A DNA stretch of 64,000 nt from Chitinophaga hostae (GTDB lineage: Bacteria; Bacteroidota; Bacteroidia; Chitinophagales; Chitinophagaceae), in NCBI RefSeq assembly GCF_018224885.1, contig NZ_JAGTXB010000001.1, positions 496,001 to 560,000 of the forward strand, read 5' to 3'. Below, piece by piece: positions 37,197 to 47,080 of the stretch (its first letter is position 1; each line of letters starts with the position of its first letter). A program made the translations under genes and the position numbers. Under the pieces are notes generated by a model. It was given only the letters and a program-made list of their open reading frames with translations, was not told the DNA's origin and searched no databases.

Positions 37197-38633
37197 ATGC
37201 ATTTAAAATACGAATCCACACTGAGAGAACCTTTGGTAGACGGGGTTAAGGATTATCACCAGGTAACGGAAGATATCATTAGTCCCATTGAAGGGAAGCC
37301 TGGAACACTGTGGTATGTAGGCTTTTTCATCTCCCTGACACTGTTGGGCTTCGGCGCATTTTCAGTGTTCTGGCAGATCTATTTCGGTGTCGGAGTATGG
37401 AATCTGAACAAGACCATCGGTTGGGGTTGGGATATCACCAACTTCGTATGGTGGGTAGGTATTGGTCACGCCGGTACCCTGATCTCTGCGATCCTCCTGC
37501 TGTTCCGCCAGGGTTGGCGTACAGGGGTGAACCGTGCGGCAGAAGCGATGACGATCTTCGCGGTAATGTGCGCCGGCCAGTTCCCGATTATTCACATGGG
37601 TCGTGTATGGATGGCATTTTTCATCCTGCCTTACCCTAACACCCGCGGTCCGGTATGGGTTAACTTCAACTCTCCGCTCCTCTGGGACGTATTTGCGATC
37701 TCTACTTACTTTACCGTATCACTCCTGTTCTGGTACTCCGGTTTATTACCGGATTTCGCCAGCGTACGTGACAGAGCTAAAACCAAACTGCGCAAGCTGT
37801 TATATGGTGTAGCTGCTTTCGGATGGACCGGTTCTACCAAACACTGGCAACGTCATGAAGCACTGTCGCTGGTACTGGCAGGTTTGGCAACACCATTGGT
37901 ACTGTCTGTACACACTATCGTATCTTTTGACTTTGCTACCTCTGTAATTCCTGGTTGGCATACTACCATCTTCCCTCCTTACTTCGTGGCGGGTGCGATC
38001 TTCTCCGGGTTTGCGATGGTACAAACACTGCTGATCATTACACGTAAAATATTACACCTGGAAGAATACATTACCCTGGGCCACATGGAAGCCATGAACA
38101 AGGTAATTGTACTGACCGGTTCTGTGGTTGGTTGTGCTTACCTGACTGAGTTATTCATGGCATGGTACGGCGCTAACCCTTACGAGTTCGCCACATTCTT
38201 TAAATACCGCGCTGCCGGCCCGCTGGGTTGGTCTTACTGGATCATGATGACCTGTAACGTAATCACTCCGCAGGTGTTCTGGTTCCGCAAAATGAGAAGA
38301 AGCGTAGCGGTAACTTTCGTTATGTCTATCATCGTAAACATCGGTATGTGGTTTGAGCGTTTCGTAATCATCTGTACTTCCCTGTACCGCGATTACCTGC
38401 CATCCAGCTGGGCTTACTATCGTCCATCCTGGCCTGAAGTAGGTTTCTACATGGGTACATTTGGTCTGTTCTTTACCTGCTATTTCCTGTTTGCTAAATA
38501 CTTCCCTGTAATTGCACTGGCTGAAATCAAGTCAATTCTGAAAACTTCCGGTGAGAACTACAAAGAGAAAATGGTGGTGTACGAAGAAGAGCCGGCAGAG
38601 AAATTTGCACACGACGTAGCACACGCACACTAA
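37197..38633 (+). CDS. actC: Alternative Complex III subunit C: NrfD-like quinol-binding membrane protein
   Basis: 478 aa, about ten membrane helices, NrfD/PsrC fold. Marks of the family: GIGHAGTLISAILLLFRQGWR, HMGRVWMAFFILPYPNTRG, FDFATSVIPGWHTTIFPPYFVAGA, and NKVIVLTGSVVGCAYLTELF. Known role: the menaquinol oxidation site of ACIII and probable proton-translocation unit in the inner membrane. Preceded by the heptamer repeat array, which may affect its translation relative to actB. Ends with a His-rich tail (FAHDVAHAH). Confidence 0.97.
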   Translation: MHLKYESTLREPLVDGVKDYHQVTEDIISPIEGKPGTLWYVGFFISLTLLGFGAFSVFWQIYFGVGVWNLNKTIGWGWDITNFVWWVGIGHAGTLISAILLLFRQGWRTGVNRAAEAMTIFAVMCAGQFPIIHMGRVWMAFFILPYPNTRGPVWVNFNSPLLWDVFAISTYFTVSLLFWYSGLLPDFASVRDRAKTKLRKLLYGVAAFGWTGSTKHWQRHEALSLVLAGLATPLVLSVHTIVSFDFATSVIPGWHTTIFPPYFVAGAIFSGFAMVQTLLIITRKILHLEEYITLGHMEAMNKVIVLTGSVVGCAYLTELFMAWYGANPYEFATFFKYRAAGPLGWSYWIMMTCNVITPQVFWFRKMRRSVAVTFVMSIIVNIGMWFERFVIICTSLYRDYLPSSWAYYRPSWPEVGFYMGTFGLFFTCYFLFAKYFPVIALAEIKSILKTSGENYKEKMVVYEEEPAEKFAHDVAHAH

Positions 38634-38681
38634 TAGACGAATCAAGAGAATTTATTACCTGGAATTTGAATTTTTAAATAT

Positions 38682-39275
38682 ATGGCTGTTAAAAAATTTG
38701 TTGTAGGCTTGTTTGACGATGAGGCAGTGTTGTTTCCGGCAGTAAAGAAAGTACGCACTGCAGGATACAAATTGCACGATGTATACACTCCTTTTCCTGT
38801 TCACGGCCTCGATCATGCAATGGGTTTAAGAGAAACCAGTCTGCACACAGCCGGTTTCATATATGGTATCACCGGTACTACTACCGCATTATCCTTCATG
38901 AGTTGGGTATTTAACGTAGACTGGCCGCTGAACATTGGTGGTAAACCACATTTCCCGTTGCCTGCATTTATTCCTATCACTTTTGAGCTGACCGTATTAT
39001 TTGCAGCGGTAGGAATGGTGATGACTTTCTGTTATCTCTGCCAGCTGATGCCAGGTGTGAAGAAACACATTTTCCACCCCGGACAAACAGACGATAAGTT
39101 TGTAATGGTAATAGAGCTGACAGAAAAAACAAATGCGGAAGAAGTAAAGAGCTTCCTCGCTGCTGCCGGCGCTCAGGGTATCAATGAGCAAAAAGCAGAA
39201 GCAGGATGGTGGTTCGGAAGATATGATAAGGATGATGAACCTTATCTGCGTAAGATTCAGACTGCAAACGCTTAA
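38682..39275 (+). CDS. actD: Alternative Complex III subunit D (DUF3341)
   Basis: 197 aa: N-terminal soluble domain (FVVGLFDDEAVLFPAVKKV), two membrane helices (IYGITGTTTALSFMSWVF; PITFELTVLFAAVGMVMTFCYLCQL), then a cytoplasmic tail. DUF3341 is diagnostic of ActD, a small structural membrane subunit of ACIII next to ActC. Its 49-bp distance from actC and the start spacing fit co-transcription. Confidence 0.95.
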   Translation: MAVKKFVVGLFDDEAVLFPAVKKVRTAGYKLHDVYTPFPVHGLDHAMGLRETSLHTAGFIYGITGTTTALSFMSWVFNVDWPLNIGGKPHFPLPAFIPITFELTVLFAAVGMVMTFCYLCQLMPGVKKHIFHPGQTDDKFVMVIELTEKTNAEEVKSFLAAAGAQGINEQKAEAGWWFGRYDKDDEPYLRKIQTANA

Positions 39276-39358
39276 TTATAATAACAGCTAAAACATACAG
39301 TTGCGACATTAGGATTTGAGCAAGCAAGAACTAATGAAAGCTAGATAAATAATTTCTG

Positions 39359-39958
39359 ATGAAAAGGACTTCCAACATATTGATTGTAGCCGCATTGGCA
39401 ACTGGAGCTTTCCTGGCAGCCTGTAACAGAGGGGAGCATAACAGAAAGCCCGGCAGGATTTATATGCCAGACATGTACGAATCCCGTGCGTATGAATTTT
39501 ATAGTGCTCGTTTGTCAGGCCTGAAGCCAGTGGAAGGAACAGTAAAAAGAGGTGAACTTTTGCCATATCATCTGAAAGAAGCTGATACGGCACTGGCTAA
39601 TCTGGTGAAGAATCCATTAACTATTACGCCAACTGATCTTAAAGAAGGCGAACGTTTATTTAATATCTACTGTGGTATCTGTCATGGTACTGCTTTGGAT
39701 GGTAATGGTCCTCTCTATAAAGATGGTACCGGACCTTTTTCTGCAGCTCCTGCTAATCTGATAGCCGGTGCAAAATCCGGTTACACAGAAGGTCGCCTGT
39801 TTCATGTAATGACCTACGGTTACAACATGATGGGTAGCTACGCCAGCCAGCTCGACAGGGCACAACGCTGGACGATTGCGGCTTATATCAGAAGCAAACA
39901 GCCAGGTGCTGCCGCCCCGACTGCTGCTCCTGCTAATGATAGCACTGCGGCTAAATAA
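39359..39958 (+). CDS. actE: Alternative Complex III subunit E: monohaem cytochrome c lipoprotein
   Basis: 199 aa, lipobox LAAC after an N-terminal hydrophobic segment. One haem motif (YCGICHG) within a class I cytochrome-c fold (LKEGERLFNIYCGICHGTALDGNG), with the axial Met likely in VMTYGYNMMGSYASQL. An Ala/Pro-rich tail ends the chain. In ACIII ActE is a periplasmic lipid-anchored electron carrier or structural subunit. Encoded between actD and actF. Confidence 0.95.
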   Translation: MKRTSNILIVAALATGAFLAACNRGEHNRKPGRIYMPDMYESRAYEFYSARLSGLKPVEGTVKRGELLPYHLKEADTALANLVKNPLTITPTDLKEGERLFNIYCGICHGTALDGNGPLYKDGTGPFSAAPANLIAGAKSGYTEGRLFHVMTYGYNMMGSYASQLDRAQRWTIAAYIRSKQPGAAAPTAAPANDSTAAK

Positions 39959-40001
39959 ATGAGTTAAACTGAATTTCAATCAAGTATTTTAATATACAGT
40001 A

Positions 40002-41207
40002 ATGAAAGACCAATTTGTAGTACCGGCAAGATTAAAAAAGACCAGCTTCGTGTTAATGGGCGTGGGCTTGCTGACGTTATTGATCGGATTAATTGCGTTT
40101 CATGGTGAGAACGCGACACGGTTTTGGGCCGGTCTGTTGCAAAACAGCAGCTTCTTTTTGCTGATTACATTGGCGAGCACCTTCTTTATAGCTGCTACTA
40201 CCCTGGCGCATGGGGGCTGGCAGATTGGTTTCCGCCGTGTACCTGAAGCTATTTCAATGGCCGTTCCTGTGCTGTCTGCCATTTTATTTGTAGTAGTAAT
40301 GATCCTGGTGTTTGGTGGAAGAGATGATATCTACCACTGGGTAAATGCTCACCACGTAGCAGAAGATAAAATCCTGACCTGGAAATCCGCTTTCCTGAAC
40401 AAAGGATTCTTTACAGTTGCTACCATCCTCACACTGGGCCTCTGGATATTCTTTACCCTGAAGCTTCGTAAAATGTCTATCGAAGAAGATGGATGGGATC
40501 TGCGCCCTGAAACAGGTCGTAAATTACTCTGGAGAAATACCGTTGTTTGCGGTGGTTTCCTCGTAGTTTTCACCCTCAGCGTTGGTTCTACCACCCCATG
40601 GATATGGTTAATGAGCATCGATGCACACTGGTTCTCTACCATGTACAGCTGGTACACTTTCGCCAGTACCTGGGTATCCGGTCTGGCACTGATAGCACTG
40701 TTTGTTGTATATCTCAAGAAACATGGTTATCTCTCTTATGTAACAGAAGAACACCTGCATGACCTGGGTAAATTCATGTTTGCCTTCAGCATCTTCTGGA
40801 CTTACCTCTGGTTCTCCCAGTATATGCTGATCTGGTACGCCAACATGCCGGAAGAAACTGAATACTTCCAGCCACGTGTTTGGGGCCAGTGGAGACCAAT
40901 TTTCTTCCTGAACCTCCTGATCAACTTTGTAACGCCGTTACTGTTCCTGATGAAAAGGGACACCAAACGTAATTATACTGCCATCGTATTCATCGCTATC
41001 GTGATCATCTTCGGTCACTGGCTGGATTTCTGGCAGATGGTTTCTCCAGGTACTGTTAAAACCCTGGTATTCCCCTGGTATGAATTCGGACTCGGACTTG
41101 GTTTTGTGGGACTGATCATTTTCCTGGTATCCAACCAGCTGACTAAAGCGGCACTGGTTCCGAAAAATCATCCTTACCTGAAAGAAAGTATCGTTCACCA
41201 CACCTAA
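40002..41207 (+). CDS. actF: Alternative Complex III subunit F (quinol:cytochrome c oxidoreductase membrane subunit)
   Basis: 401 aa with about ten membrane helices: MGVGLLTLLIGLIAFHG, FFLLITLASTFFIAATTLAHGGWQIGFRR and a C-terminal FGLGLGFVGLIIFLVSNQ. ActF is homologous to ActC (NrfD-like) but lacks the quinol site in known structures. 44 bp after actE and 63 bp before coxB, so it closes the ACIII set and leads directly into the oxidase genes. Confidence 0.94.
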   Translation: MKDQFVVPARLKKTSFVLMGVGLLTLLIGLIAFHGENATRFWAGLLQNSSFFLLITLASTFFIAATTLAHGGWQIGFRRVPEAISMAVPVLSAILFVVVMILVFGGRDDIYHWVNAHHVAEDKILTWKSAFLNKGFFTVATILTLGLWIFFTLKLRKMSIEEDGWDLRPETGRKLLWRNTVVCGGFLVVFTLSVGSTTPWIWLMSIDAHWFSTMYSWYTFASTWVSGLALIALFVVYLKKHGYLSYVTEEHLHDLGKFMFAFSIFWTYLWFSQYMLIWYANMPEETEYFQPRVWGQWRPIFFLNLLINFVTPLLFLMKRDTKRNYTAIVFIAIVIIFGHWLDFWQMVSPGTVKTLVFPWYEFGLGLGFVGLIIFLVSNQLTKAALVPKNHPYLKESIVHHT

Positions 41208-41269
41208 CAGGTGATCAAGGAGATTAGGCAATAGAAAAGCATTAGATAACTTAATTATTTCATATAGCA

Positions 41270-42310
41270 ATGTCAGGATTTTTAGCAGTCTTAGTTGTTG
41301 TTCTCATATTCATAGTCATCTTCCAGATTGCGAAGGCGAGCGAATATGTGTCCATATTGAAGGGAGAAAAGAAAGCGCGCGAGCAAAGTAACCGTATAAA
41401 TGGTTTCCTGCTGATTGCATTCCTGGTGCTGGGGCTTATAGGAGTGTACTACTGTAACGATTTGCTGAAAGGCAAAATCCTGGGCGAATCTGCTTCAGAA
41501 CAGGGAGAAGGCGTAGACACCCTCATTTATGTAACACTGGCCATCACCGGCGTGGTGTTCGTTCTTACCCAGATCGCTTTGTTCTGGTTCGCATTTAAAT
41601 ACCAGGAAAAAGAAGGCCGCAAAGCATTCTATTTTCCGCACAATAATAAACTGGAAGTTATCTGGACCGTTATTCCGGCCATCGCTTTAACCGTACTGGT
41701 AGCTTTTGGTTTGAAACACTGGTTCCAACTGACTTCCGATGCTCCAAAAGATGCAACAGTAGTAGAAGTTACCGGTAAACAATTTAACTGGATCTTTCGC
41801 TACCCTGGTAAAGATGGTCAGCTCGGTCGCCGCGACTTTAAAAATATTGACCCTACCGCTGGAAACGAATTAGGCCTGGACTGGAACGATCCGCTGAATA
41901 AGGACGATTTCATGCCTACCGAAGTACACCTGGTAGTGGGCAAACCGGTTAAATTTGTAATCGGCTCCCGCGATGTTATCCATGATGTTGGTTTACCTCA
42001 CTTCCGTATGAAAATGGATGCGGTGCCAGGTATTCCTACAACACTCTGGTTTACGCCTAAGTTCACCACTAAACAAATGAAGGAAAAAACTGGTAACCCG
42101 GATTTCACATATGAAATTTCCTGCGATCAGATGTGTGGTAGCGGTCACTACTCCATGAGAGGGGTGATAGTAGTAGAAACTCAGGAAGAATACGACGCCT
42201 GGGTAGCTAAACAAAAATCTACTTACAGCCTGACACATGAAGCTGCTGCTCCTCCTGCAGGCGCTGCGGCAGACAGCACACAAAAAACCGTAGCTGCTAA
42301 TATTAAGTAA
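41270..42310 (+). CDS. coxB: cytochrome c oxidase subunit II
   Basis: 346 aa. Three membrane helices rather than the usual two (an extra one at 5-20, then about 48-67 and 88-110 plus a segment near 135). The cupredoxin domain carries the CuA ligands: His in DVIHDVGLPHF, and CDQMCGSGHYSM supplying Cys, Cys, His and Met. The usual Glu between the two Cys is Gln. No cytochrome c domain is fused. Receives electrons from ACIII or a soluble cytochrome and passes them to subunit I. An Ala-rich tail ends the chain. Confidence 0.96.
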   Translation: MSGFLAVLVVVLIFIVIFQIAKASEYVSILKGEKKAREQSNRINGFLLIAFLVLGLIGVYYCNDLLKGKILGESASEQGEGVDTLIYVTLAITGVVFVLTQIALFWFAFKYQEKEGRKAFYFPHNNKLEVIWTVIPAIALTVLVAFGLKHWFQLTSDAPKDATVVEVTGKQFNWIFRYPGKDGQLGRRDFKNIDPTAGNELGLDWNDPLNKDDFMPTEVHLVVGKPVKFVIGSRDVIHDVGLPHFRMKMDAVPGIPTTLWFTPKFTTKQMKEKTGNPDFTYEISCDQMCGSGHYSMRGVIVVETQEEYDAWVAKQKSTYSLTHEAAAPPAGAAADSTQKTVAANIK

Positions 42311-42422
42311 GCTGTAATTTTGCGTAGAAGAATTTTTGACGGAGTACAATTAAAAACAATAAAGACAAACTGACAAACGACGATACTTCCCGGGCGTTAG
42401 TTTATAATAAACCGAACTGATT

Positions 42423-44234
42423 ATGAGTAACGAAGCAACATTGCACAGTCAACAGGAGGTAATGCACGGAGCGCATGATCATCATGATCATGAGCACCAC
42501 CATGAAGGCAGTTTCATATCGAAATATGTGTTCAGCATGGATCATAAAATGATCGCCAAACAATTCCTGATTACTGGTATCGTTTGGGCTATCATTGGTG
42601 CTTTCTTCTCTGTGCTGTTCCGTTTGCAACTTGGTTTTCCAGATGCTACTTTCCCCTGGCTGGAAAGCATCCTGGGTCATTGGGCGAAAGGTGGCCGTAT
42701 TTCGGCGGAAGCTTATTATGCATTGGTAACGATGCATGGTACCATCCTTGTATTCTTTGTATTAACTGCCGGTTTGAGCGGTACCTTCTCTAACCTGCTG
42801 ATTCCTTTGCAGGTGGGTGCGCGTGATATGGCCTCTCCTTTCATGAACTGTCTGAGCTACTGGTTCTTCTTCCTGGCCAGCCTGGTAATGATGGCATCCC
42901 TGTTTGTACAAACAGGCCCTGCTTCCGGAGGTTGGACAATGTATCCGCCATTAAGCGCCCTGGGAGATGCTTCTATCGGTTCTAAAGTAGGTGTGGATTT
43001 GTGGTTAACCAGTATGGCACTGTTTGTTGTTTCTCAGTTGCTGGGTGGTTTGAACTATATCTCTACGCTCCTGAATATGCGTACCAAAGGTATGGCGATG
43101 ACTAAAATGCCGTTGACTATCTGGTCATTCTTCTTCACCGCTGTATTGGGCGTACTGTCTTTCCCTGTATTGCTGTCAGGCTTCATCCTGCTGCTGATGG
43201 ATCGTCACGCTGGCACCAGCTTCTACCTGTCCGATATCTTTATCGCCGGGAAAGCCCTGGCAAACGAAGGCGGTAGCGCTATCCTCTATCAACATTTATT
43301 CTGGTTCTTAGGTCACCCTGAGGTATATATTATCATCCTCCCTGCAATGGGTATGGTATCTGAAGTATTGGCGGTGAGCGCACGCAAACCTATCTTCGGT
43401 TACCTCGCGATGATCGGTTCCCTGTTCGCTATCTGTATCCTGGCCTTCCTGGTTTGGGCGCACCACATGTTCGTAACAGGTCTGAACCCGTTCCTGGGTG
43501 CATTCTTCGTACTCTTAACCTTATTGATCGCGGTTCCGTCTGCTATCAAGGTATTTAACTGGATCACTACTATCTGGAAAGGTAATATCAACTTTACACC
43601 TGCTTCCCTGTTCTCTATCGGTTTTGTGAGCACTTTCATCTCCGGTGGTTTAACAGGTATCTGGTTGGGTAACTCTTCTATCGATATTCACCTGCATGAT
43701 ACCATGTTTGTGATCGCCCACTTCCACATTGTAATGGGTGTATCTGCATTCTTCGGTATGTTTGCCGGTATCTATCACTGGTTCCCTAAAATGTATGGCC
43801 GCTTTATGAACCAAACCATTGGTTATATCCACTTCTGGGTAACCATGATTGGTGCTTACCTGATCTTCTGGCCTATGCACTACGAAGGTATGGCGGGTAT
43901 GCCAAGAAGATACTATGATGTATCCGGCTGGGCTTCCTTCAAACAGTTTGGTGGTCTGAACGAATTCATCACGATTGTGGTAATCCTGGTATTTGCGGTA
44001 CAGCTTCTGTTTGTGTTCAACTTCTTCTACAGCATTTTCAAAGGTAGAAAGATGACCACCCAGAACCCATGGAACGCTACTACCCTGGAATGGACTACAC
44101 CAATCCACGCCGGTCACGGTAACTGGCCTGGCGAAATTCCTGAAGTTTACCGTTGGGCTTATGACTATAGCAAGGATGGAAGAGATTTCATTCCGCAGAC
44201 TGAGCCAATTGGACCTAATGAATCAGCGCACTAA
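42423..44234 (+). CDS. coxA: cytochrome c oxidase subunit I (A-type haem-copper oxidase)
   Basis: 603 aa with 12 helices and a His-rich N-terminal segment (HGAHDHHDHEHHHEG). Contains the low-spin haem His (VTMHGTILVF), the GHPEVY motif with the covalent His-Tyr pair and D-channel Glu (A1 type), and AHFHIVMG with haem ligands. Catalyses four-electron O2 reduction to water coupled to proton pumping, inner membrane. Operon partner of coxB. Followed by a hairpin that probably ends the actA-coxA transcript. Confidence 0.98.
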   Translation: MSNEATLHSQQEVMHGAHDHHDHEHHHEGSFISKYVFSMDHKMIAKQFLITGIVWAIIGAFFSVLFRLQLGFPDATFPWLESILGHWAKGGRISAEAYYALVTMHGTILVFFVLTAGLSGTFSNLLIPLQVGARDMASPFMNCLSYWFFFLASLVMMASLFVQTGPASGGWTMYPPLSALGDASIGSKVGVDLWLTSMALFVVSQLLGGLNYISTLLNMRTKGMAMTKMPLTIWSFFFTAVLGVLSFPVLLSGFILLLMDRHAGTSFYLSDIFIAGKALANEGGSAILYQHLFWFLGHPEVYIIILPAMGMVSEVLAVSARKPIFGYLAMIGSLFAICILAFLVWAHHMFVTGLNPFLGAFFVLLTLLIAVPSAIKVFNWITTIWKGNINFTPASLFSIGFVSTFISGGLTGIWLGNSSIDIHLHDTMFVIAHFHIVMGVSAFFGMFAGIYHWFPKMYGRFMNQTIGYIHFWVTMIGAYLIFWPMHYEGMAGMPRRYYDVSGWASFKQFGGLNEFITIVVILVFAVQLLFVFNFFYSIFKGRKMTTQNPWNATTLEWTTPIHAGHGNWPGEIPEVYRWAYDYSKDGRDFIPQTEPIGPNESAH

Positions 44235-44247
44235 GATATAGTTCAGG

Positions 44248-44295
44248 GTTCCGGCAGGAAGAAGCCTTTCAGATGAAAAATCTTCCTTCCGGAAC
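44248..44295 (+). terminator. hairpin after coxA
   Basis: 15-bp stem GTTCCGGCAGGAAGA / TCTTCCTTCCGGAAC (44248-44262, 44281-44295) with one mismatch, 18-nt loop, followed by TTTGTTCC. Weak U tract, so full termination is uncertain. Confidence 0.6.
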
Positions 44296-44323
44296 TTTGT
44301 TCCCTGTGATGTTTGTAAATTTG
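44296..44323 (+). promoter_or_regulatory. candidate promoter for the ctaB-SCO unit
   Basis: TTTG 44296-44299, then TAAATTTG -7 box 44316-44323 (16-bp spacing, slightly short). Located directly behind the coxA hairpin and 36 bp before the haem O synthase start, suggesting a second transcription start inside the cluster. Confidence 0.4.
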
Positions 44324-44359
44324 TTCCGGACTTAAAACCGGAATGTGGCTAGAAAAAAA

Positions 44360-45259
44360 ATGTTGCAAGAAAACTCCATAAAATTGTCGTCATCATACGC
44401 CGTAGCCAGTAAGGCGAAGGACTACTCTCAGCTGATGAAGTTCAATCTCACCTTTATGGTGGTATTTTCGTCGGTAGTGGGTTATCTGCTGGTACCTGGT
44501 GTGGAGTTTAACTTAATAAAAGTTCTTTTATTATTTGCCGGTGGTTTGCTGGTTTCCGGATCTGCCAATACCATCAACCAGATTTGGGAGAAGAATACTG
44601 ATAAGCTGATGGCCCGCACCGCCGTTCGTCCCCTGCCCTCCGGGCGCATGAACGAAGGCGAAGCGATTACGCTGGCAGTAGTAACCGGGGTAGCAGGTAT
44701 CCTGATTATGGGATATTGCTTTAACTGGTTGGCTGGCACCCTGAGCCTGATTTCCCTGGTGTTGTACGGATTTGTATATACGCCCTGGAAAAAATGGAAT
44801 TCACTTGCCGTACTGGTAGGTGCTATTCCAGGTGCAATGCCGCCAATCATTGGTTGGGCTGCAGGCGCCAATAACCTGGCAGAAGGTGGCTGGTCTCTGT
44901 TTGCTATTCAGTTTCTCTGGCAATTCCCGCATTTCTGGGCCATCGCCTGGATTGCGTATAAAGATTATGCAAGAGCAGGTTTCAAATTGTTACCGGGCAG
45001 CGGAGAACCCAACAAGTACACCGCCATACAGGCAGCTATGTACACCTTGTTGCTGATTCCTGCCGGCGTAGCGCCGTACCTGTTGAAAATCACGGGCAGT
45101 ATTTCTGCCATAGTGGCTATTCTTGCAGGTATCTTCTTCCTGTACAGGGCTATTAACCTGTATAGGAAAAATGATGTTCCGGCAGCGCGTAAGCTCATGT
45201 TCGGATCTTATATTTATCTGACTATTGTTCAGCTGGCACAACTGCTGGATAAAGCATAA
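44360..45259 (+). CDS. ctaB: protohaem IX farnesyltransferase (haem O synthase)
   Basis: 299 aa from ATG 44360, with GTG 44345 as an alternative that adds five residues. UbiA-type fold with nine helices. Prenyl-diphosphate/Mg motif NTINQIWEKNTDKLMARTAVRPLP, and the second acidic motif around IAWIAYKDYARAGF. Converts haem B to haem O for the terminal oxidase. Overlap-free but close (16 bp) to the following subunit-III-like gene. ctaA (haem A synthase) is not in this window. Confidence 0.95.
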   Translation: MLQENSIKLSSSYAVASKAKDYSQLMKFNLTFMVVFSSVVGYLLVPGVEFNLIKVLLLFAGGLLVSGSANTINQIWEKNTDKLMARTAVRPLPSGRMNEGEAITLAVVTGVAGILIMGYCFNWLAGTLSLISLVLYGFVYTPWKKWNSLAVLVGAIPGAMPPIIGWAAGANNLAEGGWSLFAIQFLWQFPHFWAIAWIAYKDYARAGFKLLPGSGEPNKYTAIQAAMYTLLLIPAGVAPYLLKITGSISAIVAILAGIFFLYRAINLYRKNDVPAARKLMFGSYIYLTIVQLAQLLDKA

Positions 45260-45275
45260 AAAGAAAAGAGGAGTG

Positions 45276-45842
45276 ATGGATACTATGACACTGGAACAAC
45301 GTAAGAAAATACATCCGCATAAATATTCCCTATGGATTGCCATGGGTAGCATTACTATGATGTTTATCGGGTTTACCAGTGCTTACATTGTTAAAAGATC
45401 ACAGGCAAATTGGCTGGCATTTGAACTGCCGCATATTTTCTGGTTATCCACTGCTATCATTTTAACAAGCAGCTTAACAGTTCACCTGGCTTTAAAGCAG
45501 TTTAAAGAAAGGAACATGCAACGCTACAAACAGCTGATCACACTTACAGCTATCCTGGGTGTGGCGTTTGCAGTGTGTCAATGGATCGGTTTTTCTCAGA
45601 TGAAAAATATGGGACTGCCCCTCAACGGGCCTGTTTCCGCTTCTTTTATTTATGTAATCGTAGGAGTGCACATGCTGCACGTGCTGGGTGGTGTAGTAGC
45701 ACTGCTCATTATGTTTGGCAGGGCTTACAGAACCCGTGTACGAACCTATAGCCCGGTACCCATTGAAGTGGCCGCAACTTACTGGCATTTTGTGGATGTA
45801 TTGTGGATTTACCTGTTAATTTTTTTAAGTATCGCCAGATAA
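45276..45842 (+). CDS. cytochrome c oxidase subunit III family protein (first copy)
   Basis: 188 aa from ATG 45276, preceded by the strong Shine-Dalgarno AGAGGAG, which is unusual for this phylum and decides the start against in-frame 45225. Five helices: YSLWIAMGSITMMFIGFTSAYIVK, then FWLSTAIILTSSLTVHLA and HMLHVLGGVVALLIMFG, ending with AATYWHFVDVLWIYLLIFL, the CoxIII signature. One of two tandem subunit-III-type genes; the shorter may be an assembly partner. Located directly after ctaB. Confidence 0.92.
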   Translation: MDTMTLEQRKKIHPHKYSLWIAMGSITMMFIGFTSAYIVKRSQANWLAFELPHIFWLSTAIILTSSLTVHLALKQFKERNMQRYKQLITLTAILGVAFAVCQWIGFSQMKNMGLPLNGPVSASFIYVIVGVHMLHVLGGVVALLIMFGRAYRTRVRTYSPVPIEVAATYWHFVDVLWIYLLIFLSIAR

Positions 45843-45869
45843 ACTTTGTAAAATTTTATAAAACTAACA

Positions 45870-46544
45870 ATGGATACAGCAGTTACAGCGAAGAAAAAAT
45901 GGTGGGCCGGAGGATATTCTCCCTTTAATGTGAGCTATGGCAAGTTGATGATGTGGTACTTCCTGATGTCAGATGCGTTCACTTTCGGCGCATTATTGAT
46001 AGCATATGGTACCATCCGGTTTTCCAGCCCATCCTGGCCTGATCCGAATGAAGTCTTCAAATCATTCCCTGGCATGGGCCATGCCGAATTGCCGTTGATG
46101 TTTGTGAGCTTAATGACTTTCATTCTCATCATGAGTTCTGTAACCATGGTACTGGCAGTACATGCCGGTCACATGAGAGATAAAAAAGCCGTGGCCAAAT
46201 GGCTGATGTGGACCATCGTTGGTGGTATCGCCTTCCTGAGCTGCCAGGCCTGGGAATGGACACACCTGTATCATGAAGGTGCATGGTGGGGCCGCAATCC
46301 TTTCATTAACGTGGACGGTACACAGGCTTCTACTAACTTTACCAACTTCTTCTTTACCATCACTGGTTTCCACGGTTTACACGTAACCTCCGGTGTTGTA
46401 CTGAATATCGTTATCCTCGCTAACGTACTGAAAGGTACTTACGAGCACAGAGGCCACTATGAAATGGTGGAAAAAGTAGGTCTCTACTGGCACTTTGTAG
46501 ATCTGGTTTGGGTATTTGTATTCACCTGCTTCTACCTGCTGTGA
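45870..46544 (+). CDS. cytochrome c oxidase subunit III (second copy)
   Basis: 224 aa, five or more helices; KLMMWYFLMSDAFTFGALLIAYG, QAWEWTHLYHEG, FFFTITGFHGLHVTSGVVLNIVI, and YWHFVDLVWVFVFTCFYLL. The last matches subunit III of A-type oxidases. 27 bp after the first subunit-III gene. The tandem pair is common in Bacteroidota oxidase clusters. Structural role in stabilising subunit I and the D-channel uptake of protons. Confidence 0.95.
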   Translation: MDTAVTAKKKWWAGGYSPFNVSYGKLMMWYFLMSDAFTFGALLIAYGTIRFSSPSWPDPNEVFKSFPGMGHAELPLMFVSLMTFILIMSSVTMVLAVHAGHMRDKKAVAKWLMWTIVGGIAFLSCQAWEWTHLYHEGAWWGRNPFINVDGTQASTNFTNFFFTITGFHGLHVTSGVVLNIVILANVLKGTYEHRGHYEMVEKVGLYWHFVDLVWVFVFTCFYLL

Positions 46545-46624
46545 TCATCAACAGGTAGCATTATACAAGGTTTGTCATAATTATTTGGAATCTGAATTTT
46601 TCGAATTTATTAATTTAAAGAATA

Positions 46625-47026
46625 ATGGAGCATACACATACTGCGGCAGGGCATGAAAGTGCACATAGTGATTCATCTACTAAATCAATCTGGAGAACGT
46701 TCTGGATCCTGTTGTGTATCACATTGGTGGAAGTAGGTCTGGCGTTCTTACACCTGGAATACGGTTTCCTCCCAAGAGTAATGTTGAACGCAATCTTTAT
46801 CGGTCTTACCCTGGTAAAAGCTTTCTATATCGTTGCTGAATTCATGCACTTAGGTCATGAAATCAAAAACCTGATCATGACCATACTAATTCCGTTGCTG
46901 TTATTTGTATGGTTTATTATCGCCTTCCTTTATGAAGGAGATTCCTGGAAAAATATGCGGAAAGACCTGAAACCAGGTACTCCGGTAGAAACACCAAAGA
47001 TTGGACCAGCTGAAAAGCATCATTAA
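46625..47026 (+). CDS. cytochrome c oxidase subunit IV family protein
   Basis: 133 aa with three hydrophobic helices (WRTFWILLCITLVEVGLAFLH; MLNAIFIGLTLVKAFYIVAEFMHLGHE; ILIPLLLFVWFIIAFLYEG). The KAFYIVAEFMHLGHE segment is the family hallmark of bacterial CoxIV/CyoD-like subunits. Completes the oxidase after subunit III, 80 bp downstream of it. His-rich N terminus (HTHTAAGHESAHSD). Confidence 0.92.
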   Translation: MEHTHTAAGHESAHSDSSTKSIWRTFWILLCITLVEVGLAFLHLEYGFLPRVMLNAIFIGLTLVKAFYIVAEFMHLGHEIKNLIMTILIPLLLFVWFIIAFLYEGDSWKNMRKDLKPGTPVETPKIGPAEKHH

Positions 47027-47080
47027 TTTCATCGATAAATTGTAAGGATCATCACTCGCAGGGCTTTATTAGGAGTATCA